Below, piece by piece: positions 26,653 to 36,102 of a stretch of 64,000 nucleotides of DNA (positions are counted from its first letter, which is position 1; each line of letters begins with the position of its first letter). The stretch spans positions 24,023 to 88,022 of the forward strand of contig JAOXSC010000138.1 of assembly GCA_025800215.1 (NCBI GenBank), in the 5' to 3' direction. This DNA comes from Marinibacterium sp. GTDB lineage: Bacteria > Pseudomonadota > Alphaproteobacteria > Rhodobacterales > Rhodobacteraceae. The position numbers and the translations under genes were made by a program. Below the pieces are notes generated by a model. The model saw only the letters and a program-made list of their open reading frames with translations. It ran no database searches and was not told the origin of the DNA.

Positions 26653-27976
26653 TCTGCGCGGCCTCATGATCTCGGCCCCGGCATCGGGGACGGGCAAGAC
26701 GACGGTGATGCTGGGGCTGTTGCGGGCGCTGGCCGATGACGGGCTGGTGGTCCAGCCCTTCAAGAGCGGGCCGGATTACATCGACCCGGCCTTTCATCTG
26801 GCCGCCGCCGGGCGGGCATCGTTCAACCTTGATACCTGGGCGATGGATGACGGGCTGCTTGATGCGATCTCGGGCCAGGCTGCGGGCGCGCAGATCTGCA
26901 TCGGCGAAGGCTCGATGGGGCTTTATGACGGGGTGGCCACGCGCGGTCAGAGCGGCTTTGGCTCAAGCGCCGAAACCGCCAAGCGCATGGGCTGGCCGGT
27001 GGTTCTGGTGGTCGATGTGGGCGGTCAGGCGCAATCGGCGGCAGCCACGGCGCTTGGGTTTCGCGCCTATGACCCGGATCTGCCCTTTGCGGGCGTGATC
27101 CTGAACCGTGTCGCCAGCCCGCGCCACGAACGGCTGACGCGTCTGGGGATGGAGCGCGCCGGGATCCCGGTGCTGGGCGCCCTGCCCCGGCGCGGCGATC
27201 TGGCGCTGCCCGAACGTCATCTGGGTCTGATCCAGGCGGTCGAGCATCCCGATCTGGATGCCGCCATTGCAGGCTATGCCGAATTTCTGCGCGCGCATGT
27301 GGATCTGGACGCGATCCGGGGCGCCGCGCAGGGAGCAGCACGGGGTGCCGCACGGGATCCCGGCCAAGGCGTCGCCCTGCCCACCCCCCCCGCGCAGCGC
27401 ATCGCGCTGGCACGGGATGCGGCGTTTTCCTTTACCTATCCGCATCTGCTGGAAGGCTGGCGTCAGGCGGGGGCCGAAATCCTGCCCTTTTCGCCGTTGG
27501 CCGACGAAGCCCCCGATGCCGGCGCCGATCTGGTCTGGCTGCCCGGCGGCTATCCCGAACTGCATGGCGCCACGCTGGCCGCCGCCGACCGGTTCCGCGC
27601 GGGCCTGCACAAACATGCCGAAACCCGGCCCGTGCATGGCGAATGCGGCGGCTATATGGCCCTGGGCGAGGCGCTGATCGACAAGGACGGCACCCGCCAC
27701 CGGATGGCCGGGCTGCTGGGTCTGGTGACCAGCTATGAAAAGCGCAAATTCCACCTGGGCTATCGCCGGGCGGTGCTGAATGCGGGCATGCCGGGCTTTG
27801 GCCCCGGTGCTGCGCTGCGCGGCCATGAATTCCACTATTCCACCATTCTGGAAGAACTCGACGCGCCGCTGGCGGCGGTGGCCGATGCCGATGGCAACCC
27901 GGTGCCGGAAACCGGATCGGTCCGCGGCCATGTGACCGGCACGTTCTTTCACCTGATCACGGGGGAACACACATGA
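26645..27976 (+). CDS. cobB: Hydrogenobyrinic acid a,c-diamide synthase CobB
   Basis: CobB amidates the a and c acetate side chains of hydrogenobyrinic acid with glutamine and ATP. The 443-residue product has an N-terminal P-loop amidase domain ([19 protein letters not shown], about 8-26; [14 protein letters not shown], about 38-51) and a C-terminal class I glutaminase domain with [13 protein letters not shown] (catalytic Cys). ATG 26645 has GGAG 8 nt upstream and is preferred over ATG 26639, which is too close to it. The run of Ala/Gly codons near 27319-27360 is probably a flexible linker. Confidence 0.95.
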   Translation: MTDLRGLMISAPASGTGKTTVMLGLLRALADDGLVVQPFKSGPDYIDPAFHLAAAGRASFNLDTWAMDDGLLDAISGQAAGAQICIGEGSMGLYDGVATRGQSGFGSSAETAKRMGWPVVLVVDVGGQAQSAAATALGFRAYDPDLPFAGVILNRVASPRHERLTRLGMERAGIPVLGALPRRGDLALPERHLGLIQAVEHPDLDAAIAGYAEFLRAHVDLDAIRGAAQGAARGAARDPGQGVALPTPPAQRIALARDAAFSFTYPHLLEGWRQAGAEILPFSPLADEAPDAGADLVWLPGGYPELHGATLAAADRFRAGLHKHAETRPVHGECGGYMALGEALIDKDGTRHRMAGLLGLVTSYEKRKFHLGYRRAVLNAGMPGFGPGAALRGHEFHYSTILEELDAPLAAVADADGNPVPETGSVRGHVTGTFFHLITGEHT

Positions 27977-28698
27977 GCGGCTTTGTCAGCTTTATCGGGT
28001 CTGGGCCCGGTGATCCCGAGCTTCTGACCCTGAAGGCGGTCGACCGTCTTGGCCGCGCCGATGCGGTGCTGTTCGACGACCTGTCCAGTGGCCCGATCCT
28101 GACCCATGCGCGCGACGGCGCCGATCTGGTGGGGGTCGGCAAACGCGCGGGCCGCCCATCGCCCAAGCAGCACCATGTGAGCCGCCTTCTGGTGGACTAC
28201 GCCATGACCGGCCAGCGTGTGGTGCGGCTGAAATCCGGCGATGGCGGCATGTTCGGGCGGCTCGAAGAGGAACTTGTCGCCCTGCGCGAGGCCGGGATCG
28301 ACTATGAGATCATCCCCGGCATCCCCTCGGCCGTAGCCGCAGCCGCAGCCGCAGGCATCCCGCTGACCCGGCGGCTGACCGCGCGCCGGGTGCAGTTTGT
28401 CACCGGCCATGACGCCAACGGAGAGCTGCCGCCCGACCTCAACCTCGACGCGCTGGCCGATCCATCGGCCAGCACGGTGGTGTTCATGGGCAAACGGACC
28501 TTTCCCAAGCTGGCCGACGCGCTGATCGCGCGCGGCCTGCCCGCCGATCAGCCCGCCATCCTGGCCGAGGCCGTCAGCACCCCCGACCAGGCGCTGCACC
28601 GCACCACCGTGTCGGATCTGGCGACCCGCCTTGCCGGAGAAATCGGCAGCACGCCTGCGCTGATCCTCTATGGCCCGCTGGCCGAAGGCGACATCTGA
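27973..28698 (+). CDS. cobA: Uroporphyrinogen-III C-methyltransferase CobA
   Basis: CobA (SUMT) methylates uroporphyrinogen III at C-2 and C-7, giving precorrin-2, the branch point to B12 and siroheme. The 241-residue product has FIGSGPGDPELLTLKAV (6-22), VLFDDLSS, VGKRAGRPS, VVRLKSGDGGMFGR (about 77-90) and IPGIPSAVAAAAAAGIPLT. It lacks the CysG dehydrogenase/ferrochelatase domain. GDGGMFGR replaces the more usual GDPFxFGR, a small departure. It overlaps cobB by 4 nt. Confidence 0.94.
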   Translation: MSGFVSFIGSGPGDPELLTLKAVDRLGRADAVLFDDLSSGPILTHARDGADLVGVGKRAGRPSPKQHHVSRLLVDYAMTGQRVVRLKSGDGGMFGRLEEELVALREAGIDYEIIPGIPSAVAAAAAAGIPLTRRLTARRVQFVTGHDANGELPPDLNLDALADPSASTVVFMGKRTFPKLADALIARGLPADQPAILAEAVSTPDQALHRTTVSDLATRLAGEIGSTPALILYGPLAEGDI

Positions 28699-28739
28699 CA
28701 CCGTTTGGCGGGCCCCGAGCCCCCTTGAAAGGACTGCAC

Positions 28740-29480
28740 ATGGATCTGTTTCTGATCGGTATCGGCACCGGCAACCCCGACCATGTCACGGGCGAAGCAC
28801 TGCGCGCGTTGCGGGACGCGCAGCTGATCCTGATCCCGCGCAAAGGGCCCGACAAGGCCGATCTGGCGGATCTGCGGCACCTGATCCTCGACCGCGCCGG
28901 TGTCACCGGCAAGGTGGCCGAATTCGACCTGCCGGTGCGCGACCCGTCGCTGCCCTATCTGGATCGGGTGAATCGCTGGCATGACGAAATCGCGGCGATC
29001 TGGGCCGACACCATCGGTAATGCCGGGGCGACAGGGCCGGTTGCGCTGCTGGTCTGGGGCGATCCGGGGCTTTATGACAGCACCCTGCGCATCGCCGCCC
29101 GGCTGGATCCGGCGCCCACTGTGCGGGTGATCCCCGGCGTGACCGCGATGCAGGCCCTGACATCGGCCCATGCGATCCCGTTCAATACTCTGGGCGGGGC
29201 CGTCATGGTCACCACCGGGCGAAGGCTGCGCGACCATGGCTGGCCCGACGGCGCCGACACCGTGATCGTCATGCTGGATGGCGAATGTTCGTTCCAGCAT
29301 CTTGACCGGCCCGATCTGCATATCTGGTGGGGCGGGTTTCTGGGCATGGCCGAACAGGTTCTCGACAGCGGGCCGCTGGCCGAAGCGACGCCGCGCATCA
29401 TTGCCACCCGCGCCGAGGCCCGCGCGCGCCATGGCTGGATCATGGATACCTATCTGCTGCGCCCGCAGGGCGCGCGCTGA
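28740..29480 (+). CDS. cobF: Precorrin-6A synthase (deacetylating) CobF
   Basis: CobF methylates C-1 of precorrin-5 with loss of acetate; it occurs only in the aerobic pathway. The 246-residue product shows FLIGIGTGNPDHVTGEALRA (4-23), LIPRKGPDKADLADLR (about 32-47), VWGDPGLYDSTLRIA and VIPGVTAMQALTSAHAIPF. Start ATG 28740 has AAGGA 6 nt upstream; the in-frame TTG at 28725 is less likely. It is the last gene of the cob run and converges on aglK (31-nt gap). Confidence 0.94.
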   Translation: MDLFLIGIGTGNPDHVTGEALRALRDAQLILIPRKGPDKADLADLRHLILDRAGVTGKVAEFDLPVRDPSLPYLDRVNRWHDEIAAIWADTIGNAGATGPVALLVWGDPGLYDSTLRIAARLDPAPTVRVIPGVTAMQALTSAHAIPFNTLGGAVMVTTGRRLRDHGWPDGADTVIVMLDGECSFQHLDRPDLHIWWGGFLGMAEQVLDSGPLAEATPRIIATRAEARARHGWIMDTYLLRPQGAR

Positions 29481-29511
29481 CGCCTGCCGCCGGACGCCCA
29501 CGCGATCCGCC

Positions 29512-30600
29512 CTAGCGCGGCTTCATCGATCTGCCATCGCGGAACAGGTGCAGCTTGTCGGGGCGCGCGGTCAGCCGAATGTCGGTCCCACGCAGGGCGC
29601 TGCGGGTGCCGGGCAACTTGGCGATCCGCGCGTCGCCGGGCCCCTCTTCGCCCAGATAAAGCAGCGTGTGTTCGCCAAGCGCTTCGGTGATCGCCACGCG
29701 CCCGCCCAACACATAGTCGCCTGTCGTTTCCTCAAGATCCTCGGGGCGCACGCCCAGATTGACCGCCGCGCCCAGATCTTCGGCCCCGGTGGGGATCGCC
29801 ACCAGCGCCTGCCCGCCACCATCCAGCGCCACGCGGGTCTGCGCCCCGCTCTGCGTGATGCGCCCGGCCAGCAGGTTCATCGCGGGCGAGCCGATGAAGC
29901 GCGCCACAAATTCGTTTTCGGGACTGTCATAAAGCTCTAGCGGTGTGCCCACCTGCGCGATGCCCTTGTTGGCCAGCACCACGATACGGCTGGCCAGGGT
30001 CATCGCTTCGACCTGATCATGGGTGACATAGATCATCGTGCTGTCGGGCATCTGTTCCTTGAGCTGCGCGATCTCGATCCTTGTGGCCACACGCAGCGCC
30101 GCATCCAGGTTCGACAGCGGTTCATCGAACAGATAGACCTTGGGATCGCGCACGATGGCGCGCCCGATCGCCACGCGCTGGCGCTGCCCCCCTGACAGGG
30201 CCTTGGGCAGGCGATCCAGGTAATCGGTCAGCTGCAGCTTTTCGGCGGCGGCGGCGACGGCGGCGTCGATCTCGGTCCGCGATTTGCGCGCCAGTTTCAG
30301 CGCAAAGGCCATGTTTTCGCGCACCGTCATATGCGGATAGAGCGCATAGGACTGGAACACCATGGCAATGCCGCGCTGCGCAGGGGGGATGTCATTGACC
30401 ACACGGCCTTCGATTTCAAGCACCCCGTCCGAGATGCTTTCAAGCCCCGCAATCATCCGCAACAGCGTGGATTTCCCGCACCCGGACGGGCCCACAAAGA
30501 CGATCAGTTCACCGCGCGCGATCTCAAGGTCGATGTCGCGCAGCACCTCGACCGTGCCGCCATAGCGTTTGGCAACGCCGCTGAGCCTCAGTTCCGCCAT
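29512..30600 (-). CDS. aglK: Alpha-glucoside ABC transporter ATPase AglK (MalK/UgpC type)
   Basis: This 362-residue ABC ATPase should energise the AglEFG importer. Seen: Walker A VGPSGCGKST (about 36-45), Q-loop FQSYALYPHM, signature LSGGQRQRVAIGRA (about 134-147), Walker B KVYLFDEPLSNLD, switch His in YVTHDQ, and a C-terminal TOBE/MalK-type regulatory domain (about 240-362). It is the last gene of aglE-F-G-A-K. The other operon genes point to alpha-glucosides (sucrose, maltose, trehalose type) as cargo, by analogy with rhizobial agl. Confidence 0.9.
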   Translation of the reverse strand: MAELRLSGVAKRYGGTVEVLRDIDLEIARGELIVFVGPSGCGKSTLLRMIAGLESISDGVLEIEGRVVNDIPPAQRGIAMVFQSYALYPHMTVRENMAFALKLARKSRTEIDAAVAAAAEKLQLTDYLDRLPKALSGGQRQRVAIGRAIVRDPKVYLFDEPLSNLDAALRVATRIEIAQLKEQMPDSTMIYVTHDQVEAMTLASRIVVLANKGIAQVGTPLELYDSPENEFVARFIGSPAMNLLAGRITQSGAQTRVALDGGGQALVAIPTGAEDLGAAVNLGVRPEDLEETTGDYVLGGRVAITEALGEHTLLYLGEEGPGDARIAKLPGTRSALRGTDIRLTARPDKLHLFRDGRSMKPR

Positions 30601-30615
30601 CGCCTCCCCTCCTTT

Positions 30616-32262
30616 TCAGCGCCGGGCCAGGATGGCAAAGCCCCATCCCCCCAACCTCAGCCGCCCGCCATCGGGCGCCGCACCGCCCAGCGCGTCCGCG
30701 ACGCTTTGCCATGAGCCGCCCAGTTCGGTGTCCACCGGATCATCCCCCATGTTAAAGAGGCATCTCAGCTGCGCACCGTCATGGCGGCGGGTAAAGGACA
30801 GCAGCGTGCCATCTGCCATCACATCATCCATCGCCCCCTTGGCCAGCGCCGGATGGGCCCGGCGCAGCTGCAGCGCCAGACGGTAGAAGGCCAGCATTGA
30901 CGTCGGATCACCATCCTGCGCGGCCACGTTGCGGGCCATGTGATCGGCGCTGACGGGCAACCAGGGCTGGGCGGCCGAAAACCCCGCGGTATTGGTCGCT
31001 TCCCACACCATCGGGGTGCGACAGCCGTCGCGGCCTTTGAATTCGGGCCAGAATTCGATGCCATAGGGATCCTGCAAGTCGTCAAAGGCAAGCTCGGCCT
31101 CGCTCAGGCCCAGCTCTTCGCCCTGATAAAGGCAGACCGACCCGCGCAGGCACATCATCAGCGCGGTGTGACAGCGCTGCCCCTGGGCGCTGAGCCCCCA
31201 GCGGGTGGTATGGCGGGGCACGTCATGGTTGGAGTAGGCCCAGCAGGCCCAGCCATCACCCGCCACCGCATCCACATGGGCAAAGACATCGCGGATCCGG
31301 CCCGGTGTCAGCGGCTCGGCCCAGAGCAGTTCGAACGCATAGCACATGTGCACGCCGGTGGTGCCCGCCGTGTAGGCGCCCAGAATCTCAAGCCCTTTCT
31401 GGGCATCGCCCACCTCGCCCAGGGCGGCGGTGCCGGGATAGGCATCAAGCAGCGCCCGGAACCGGGCCAGAAAGCCCAGATTGTCGGGGTGGTTCTTGGA
31501 ATAGAGGTGCAGCTGGTGGTTATAGGGGTTCACCGATGGCGCAATCGTGTCGATACGCTGATCCAGCGGCAGCGGCGGATTGTCTCGCAGCTGCGGATCA
31601 TGCATGTAGAAATTGATCGTGTCCAGCCGGTACCCATCCACCCCGCGATCCAGCCAGAACCGCGTCACCTCAAGCAGGGCATCCTGAACGGCGCGGGTGT
31701 GCAGGTTCAGATCGGGCTGGCTGGTCAGGAAATTGTGCAGATAATATTGCTCGCGCCGGCTGTCCCACTGCCAGGCCGATCCCCCAAAGATCGACAGCCA
31801 GTTGTTGGGCGGTGTGCCATCGGGGCGGGGGTCGGCCCAGACATACCAGTCCGATTTCGGCCCGTCGCGCGACGCGCGGCTTTCGGCAAACCACGGGTGC
31901 TGGTCGGATGTGTGCGACAGCACCAGATCAATCATCACCCGGATGCCGCGCGCATGGGCCGCCGCGATCAGTTCGTCGAAATCATCCAGCGTGCCGAACA
32001 TCGGGTCGATGTCGCAATAATCGGACACGTCATAGCCGAAATCCTTCATCGGAGACCTGAAGAACGGCGAAATCCAGATCGCATCCACCCCCAGCGACGC
32101 GATGTAATCCATCCGCATGGTGATGCCCCGGATGTCTCCGATCCCGTCGTCATTGCTGTCCTGAAACGACCGGGGATAGATCTGATAGATCACGCCGCCG
32201 CGCCACCAGTCGGTATCTGTGCGGTCGCGGGCGTCAAAGCCTGTGGGATGGATGGCAGTCAT
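30616..32262 (-). CDS. aglA: Cytoplasmic alpha-glucosidase, GH13 (AglA)
   Basis: AglA hydrolyses imported alpha-glucosides to monosaccharides. The 548-residue GH13 protein has WWRGGVIYQIYPRSF (19-33), GIGDIRGI, DLVLSHTSD (112-120), the nucleophile in YRLDTINF (Asp214), the acid/base in LGEVGD (Glu283) and the third carboxylate in SNHDVPR (Asp347). It has no signal peptide, which fits cytoplasmic use after ABC uptake. I start at ATG 32262; the frame extends upstream but those residues are unlike GH13 and would overlap aglG. It lies between aglG and aglK as in rhizobial agl operons. Confidence 0.93.
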   Translation of the reverse strand: MTAIHPTGFDARDRTDTDWWRGGVIYQIYPRSFQDSNDDGIGDIRGITMRMDYIASLGVDAIWISPFFRSPMKDFGYDVSDYCDIDPMFGTLDDFDELIAAAHARGIRVMIDLVLSHTSDQHPWFAESRASRDGPKSDWYVWADPRPDGTPPNNWLSIFGGSAWQWDSRREQYYLHNFLTSQPDLNLHTRAVQDALLEVTRFWLDRGVDGYRLDTINFYMHDPQLRDNPPLPLDQRIDTIAPSVNPYNHQLHLYSKNHPDNLGFLARFRALLDAYPGTAALGEVGDAQKGLEILGAYTAGTTGVHMCYAFELLWAEPLTPGRIRDVFAHVDAVAGDGWACWAYSNHDVPRHTTRWGLSAQGQRCHTALMMCLRGSVCLYQGEELGLSEAELAFDDLQDPYGIEFWPEFKGRDGCRTPMVWEATNTAGFSAAQPWLPVSADHMARNVAAQDGDPTSMLAFYRLALQLRRAHPALAKGAMDDVMADGTLLSFTRRHDGAQLRCLFNMGDDPVDTELGGSWQSVADALGGAAPDGGRLRLGGWGFAILARR

Positions 32263-32272
32263 CACGGTTGTC

Positions 32273-33421
32273 CTATTTGACAGAGCCGGCCAGCAGGCCG
32301 CGCACAAGATAGCGTTGCATGGCAAAGAACACCAAAAGTGGCACCGCAATCGACACGAATGCCGCCGTGGCCAGGATTTCCCAGTTGCCGCCGCGCGTGC
32401 CCAGAAGTTCGACAATCTGGTTGGTCATTACCGTGGTCCGGCCCGACGCGTCGATCAGAAACACCTTGGCCACCAGCAGATCATTCCAGGTCCACAGGAA
32501 CTGAAAGATCGCAAAGGATGCCAGCGCCGGAAAGCTCAGCGGCAGGATGATGCGGGTGAAGATCTGGAATTCCGTCGCCCCGTCCACGCGGGCATTTTCG
32601 ATGATGTCGCGCGGCAGGCTGACCATGTAGTTGCGCAGCAGATAGATCGCCAGCGGCAGGCCGAACCCGGTATGGGCCAGCCACACGCCCAGATACCCTT
32701 TGCCGATGCCAATGCTGTTGTGGAATTTCAGCAGTGGGATCAGCGCCAGTTGCAGCGGCACCACCAGCAGCCCGACAATGGCCGCAATCAGCAGCGCACG
32801 CCCCGGAAAATCCATCCAGGCCAGCGCATAGGCGGCAAAGGCGGCCACCAGAATGGGAATGATCGTGGCCGGGATCGTCACCGTCAGGGTGTTGAAGAAC
32901 GCCTTGGCCATATTGTCCTGCCCGTCGCCCGACAGCAGCACCGTGCGATAATTGTCCAGCGTGAAATCCGGCGGGCTAAGCGCGGTGACAAAGACCCGCT
33001 GGCCGCGCGTGCCCCCGAAGGGCTCGGTATGTTCCATCCGGTAGCTGCCATCGGCGGCCACCGTGATCGTCCCGCCCCGGCGCAGCGGCGCGACGTCGCC
33101 GGGGCCAAAGGCGTCAAAGGCGCGCGACGAAATCCCCCAGCGTTCGACGCTGCCGCTCTGACCCGCTTCAAAAAGGGTGCCTGCGATCACGTAAACCGCG
33201 CCCTCCTGCATCTGGGTCTCGGGGGGGGCAGCGCGCAGGGTCAGGCTGATCTGCGATGGGAACAGCGCCTTCCACCAGCCGCTGGCCGCGATCTGGTCGG
33301 CGCTTCGGAACGACGATACCAGCAGGCCGAAGGTCGGGAACAGCCACAGCACCACCAGCGCCACCACGGACAGGTTGACCGCCCAGCTCAGCGCCGATCT
33401 ATGGCCCGCAACCCCGGACAT
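32273..33421 (-). CDS. aglG: Alpha-glucoside ABC transporter permease AglG
   Basis: This MalG-type inner-membrane permease has 382 residues. After the first helix (VVALVVLWLFPTFGLL) there is a periplasmic insert of roughly 130 residues, then five helices and the ATPase-contact loop EAA-like ENARVDGATEFQIF (about 286-299). The insert is characteristic of AglG compared with shorter MalG. It starts one base into the aglF stop (TGATG). Confidence 0.9.
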   Translation of the reverse strand: MSGVAGHRSALSWAVNLSVVALVVLWLFPTFGLLVSSFRSADQIAASGWWKALFPSQISLTLRAAPPETQMQEGAVYVIAGTLFEAGQSGSVERWGISSRAFDAFGPGDVAPLRRGGTITVAADGSYRMEHTEPFGGTRGQRVFVTALSPPDFTLDNYRTVLLSGDGQDNMAKAFFNTLTVTIPATIIPILVAAFAAYALAWMDFPGRALLIAAIVGLLVVPLQLALIPLLKFHNSIGIGKGYLGVWLAHTGFGLPLAIYLLRNYMVSLPRDIIENARVDGATEFQIFTRIILPLSFPALASFAIFQFLWTWNDLLVAKVFLIDASGRTTVMTNQIVELLGTRGGNWEILATAAFVSIAVPLLVFFAMQRYLVRGLLAGSVK

Positions 33422-34422
33422 CAGCGCATCTCGCGCCGGGCGGTGCGCACGTTCCAGATCAGGATCGGCAGCACCAGCAGCATGATCACCATGGCGCTGG
33501 CCGATCCCAGCCCCCAGTCATTGGCGCGAAACATCTTGTCATACATGTAATTGGCCAGAACCTGCGTGCCCCATTGCCCGTTGGTCATGGCAAAGACGAT
33601 GTCAAAGACCTTGAGCACCACCAGCGTGATCGTCGTCCAGACCACGACGATGGTGCTTGCGATCTGGGGCACCTTGATGCGGAAAAACACCTGCATGGGT
33701 CCGGCCCCGTCGATGATCGCGGCTTCGATCGTGTCTTCGGGGATGCCCCGCAGCGCCGCCGACAGGATCACCATGGCAAAACCGGTCTGAACCCAGATCA
33801 GCACGATCATCAGCAGAAACGTGTTGGCCGGGATCAGCGTCAGCCATTGCTGCGGTTCGGCCCCGCCCAGCCACAGATAGAGCGCGTTCAGCACCCCGAT
33901 CTGTTCGGTGCCTTCGGGGCGCGCATCATAGACCAGTTTCCAGATCACCGCCGCCCCGACAAAGGAAATCGCCATCGGCATGAAGATGATGGACTTGGCA
34001 ATATTGCCCCAGCGGATCCGGTCGGTCAGCTGTGCCGCCAGCAACCCGAACCCGGTGGACAGCGCGGGCACCACCACCAGCCACATCAGGTTGTTGCGCA
34101 TCGCTTCCCAGAACTTGGGCTCGGCCGCCATCTGGCGGTAATTGGCCAGCCCCACAAAGGCACCGCCCTGGCTGCGGTCGGTCAGCGACAGGCGCAGCGT
34201 TTCGATGACCGGGTAAACCAGATACAGCGACAGCGCCACCAGCGCGGGCAGCAGGAAAAGCCAGGGCCGCACCAGATTGGCCCGGTTGATGTTGCGCCCC
34301 GCCTGCGCCCCGCGCGCGGGAAAGATCACCCGGTCCAGCAGCAGGTTCGCACCATAGAAATACCCCACGCAGCCCCCGACCCCGAGGACGATCATCACAA
34401 GACCCTGAAGCGCGGGGGACAT
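33421..34422 (-). CDS. aglF: Alpha-glucoside ABC transporter permease AglF
   Basis: This MalF-type permease has 333 residues, eight or so hydrophobic segments and the EAA-like loop ALRGIPEDTIEAAIIDGAGP (about 216-235). The sequence WLFLLPALVALSLYLVYPV (about 52-70) marks the first core helix. It pairs with AglG to form the membrane channel. A strong stem-loop separates it from aglE, which is typical where the binding protein must be made in excess. Confidence 0.9.
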   Translation of the reverse strand: MSPALQGLVMIVLGVGGCVGYFYGANLLLDRVIFPARGAQAGRNINRANLVRPWLFLLPALVALSLYLVYPVIETLRLSLTDRSQGGAFVGLANYRQMAAEPKFWEAMRNNLMWLVVVPALSTGFGLLAAQLTDRIRWGNIAKSIIFMPMAISFVGAAVIWKLVYDARPEGTEQIGVLNALYLWLGGAEPQQWLTLIPANTFLLMIVLIWVQTGFAMVILSAALRGIPEDTIEAAIIDGAGPMQVFFRIKVPQIASTIVVVWTTITLVVLKVFDIVFAMTNGQWGTQVLANYMYDKMFRANDWGLGSASAMVIMLLVLPILIWNVRTARREMR

Positions 34423-34456
34423 GGTGGTGCGGCTCCGCCTGCGGGGGAAAAGAAGG

Positions 34457-34488
34457 GGGCCGCGCCATCCCCCGTCATGGCGCGGCCC
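34457..34488 (-). terminator. Intercistronic stem-loop between aglE and aglF
   Basis: GGGCCGCGCCAT (34457-34468) and ATGGCGCGGCCC (34477-34488) form a perfect 12-bp stem with an 8-nt loop, 13 nt after the aglE stop in transcription order and followed by CCTTCTTTT on the minus strand. It could be a partial terminator or a 3'-end stabiliser that keeps aglE message in excess over the permease genes. Confidence 0.7.
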
Positions 34489-34501
34489 GGCAAGGATGAG
34501 A

Positions 34502-35869
34502 TTACTTCAGCGCGTCCCAGCTGTCCTGGATTTCGGCGGCGACATCAGCGGCGGGTTTGCCGCCTGCATAATCGACCATGCCGGTCCAGAAACTGCCAGC
34601 GCCCACGCCGCCCGGCATCAGATCCGAGCCGTCGAAACGGAATGTGGTGGCTCCGAGCAGAATCTCACCCTGCTTGCGCAGCGTGTCGTTGTTGTAGGCA
34701 TCCAGGTTGACGCCCGTATGCGGTGTCAGAAAGCCGGTCTGGGCCATCATGATCTCATGCGCCACGGGCAGCCTGAGAAAGTCCAGAAACGCCATCGTGG
34801 CATCCGACGGGTCAGTCACCGCCATCAGCGTGCCGCCCCCCAGCACCGGACTGCCCAGCTCCTTGTCGGCATAGGCCGGGAAATAGAAGAAATCGGCATC
34901 CTGCCCCATCACCACGTCTTCGGGAAAAAAGGCCGATGCAAAGGATGCCTGCCGGTGCATGTAGCATTGCGGCGGCGCGGCAAAGAGCCCTTTGGGGCTG
35001 TCCCGGAAATCGGTCGAGGCCACAGCCCCTGCGCCACCCGCCACATTGTCGTCATTGCGCGCAAACCAGCCGAATTCTTCGATCGCGCCGATCACCCGGT
35101 CGTCGTCAAAGGGGATCTGGTTGGTGACCCAGCCGTCATAGACCTCGGGCGGCTGGGTGCGCAGCATCATGTCTTCGACCCAGTCGGTGGCGGGCCAGCC
35201 CGTGGCCGCGCCCGAGCCCAGCCCGATGCACCAGGGCGTTTCGCCATCGGCCACGATGGTTTCGGTGAGCGCGCGCAGCTCTTCCATGGTCTGGGGCACG
35301 TCATAGCCCGCGTCTTCAAAGTTCTCGGGGTTGTACCAGACCAGGCTTTTGACGTTCACATTGTAGAAGAACCCGTACATCTGCGGATTGCCGTCAGCGT
35401 CGGGATAGGTGCCCAGATCAACCCAGGACGGACCGGCGGCGTAATTGTCGGTCACCCACTGCGCCCAGTCGGGCCCCAGCGGGGTCAGATGCCCGTCGGC
35501 GGCCATGTTGGCCGCCAGACCCGGCTGCGGAAAGACGGCGATGTTGGGGGCGGATCCGGCCTCGGCATCAATGACGATCTGCTGTTCGAAACTGTCGGAC
35601 CCCGCATAGACGGCCTCGGCCCCTGTGGCCGCGTTGAAATAGGCCAGAAGGTTGGTGAAATACTCTGATTCCGGCGACAGCCACGGCCCCGAGATCGTCA
35701 CGCTCTGCCCCGACAGATCGGGCGCATTGGCGGCCCAGGCTTCATAGCCATCCCAGCTGAATGGCCCTTGCCCAGGGGCAAAGACCGCACCCTCTGCCCA
35801 CGCCGCCAGCGGCGCAAGGCCGACGCCTGCGGCCACAAGCCCCGCGCCCGCCAAGAATACCCGTTTCAT
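34502..35869 (-). CDS. aglE: Alpha-glucoside ABC transporter periplasmic binding protein AglE
   Basis: This 455-residue extracellular solute-binding protein (family 1 type) has a signal peptide ending AAWA-EG (about residue 25). Mature blocks include GYEAWAANAPDLSGQSVTI, TGAEAVYAGSDSFEQQI and MQRPP-like carbohydrate-binding segments. It is the first gene of the aglEFGAK operon and faces aglR. The closeness of GH13 AglA and the operon order support alpha-glucoside binding; the exact sugar is not visible in the sequence. Confidence 0.9.
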   Translation of the reverse strand: MKRVFLAGAGLVAAGVGLAPLAAWAEGAVFAPGQGPFSWDGYEAWAANAPDLSGQSVTISGPWLSPESEYFTNLLAYFNAATGAEAVYAGSDSFEQQIVIDAEAGSAPNIAVFPQPGLAANMAADGHLTPLGPDWAQWVTDNYAAGPSWVDLGTYPDADGNPQMYGFFYNVNVKSLVWYNPENFEDAGYDVPQTMEELRALTETIVADGETPWCIGLGSGAATGWPATDWVEDMMLRTQPPEVYDGWVTNQIPFDDDRVIGAIEEFGWFARNDDNVAGGAGAVASTDFRDSPKGLFAAPPQCYMHRQASFASAFFPEDVVMGQDADFFYFPAYADKELGSPVLGGGTLMAVTDPSDATMAFLDFLRLPVAHEIMMAQTGFLTPHTGVNLDAYNNDTLRKQGEILLGATTFRFDGSDLMPGGVGAGSFWTGMVDYAGGKPAADVAAEIQDSWDALK

Positions 35870-35921
35870 CAGATCCCTCCCGTTTGATCCCGGCCTTTGG
35901 CGCTGTCTCTCCCTTACTATT

Positions 35922-35933
35922 CAAAGCGCTTTG
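35922..35933. promoter_or_regulatory. Candidate AglR operator upstream of aglE
   Basis: CAAAGCGCTTTG is a perfect 12-bp palindrome with the central CG typical of LacI-family operators, 53 nt upstream of the aglE start. It lies in the aglE-aglR divergent region, so control by AglR is the natural reading. Confidence 0.65.
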
Positions 35934-36077
35934 GCTTTGCTCAGGACACTGCAAGGGGCATCGTCTGTCAATGAATTTCTCGTCAGGCATTACGATTTTC
36001 CCTTGTTTTCATGGCCCGCCCCGTGGTTGACCTAGTAGATGCGGGGCGCCGGGCGCACCGATTGCATGACAATTTAC

Positions 36078-36089
36078 CAAATCGTTTTG
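36078..36089. promoter_or_regulatory. Second candidate AglR operator, upstream of aglR
   Basis: CAAATCGTTTTG differs from the aglE-side palindrome at three positions and keeps the central CG and the CAAA/TTTG arms. It ends 13 nt before the aglR ATG, so it would suit autoregulation. It is imperfect, hence the lower confidence. Confidence 0.45.
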
Positions 36090-36102
36090 AAACACCTACA
36101 GC

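Noticed and set aside
28725..28739. TTG start for cobF
   Set aside because: ATG 28740 has a better-placed SD and matches the family N-terminus.
30940..32280. Long plus-strand frames over aglA and the agl permeases
   Set aside because: Antisense shadows of well-identified genes, without start signals or domains.
32263..32415. 51-residue N-terminal extension of AglA
   Set aside because: It lies over the aglG 3' end, is Cys/Arg-rich and not GH13-like.
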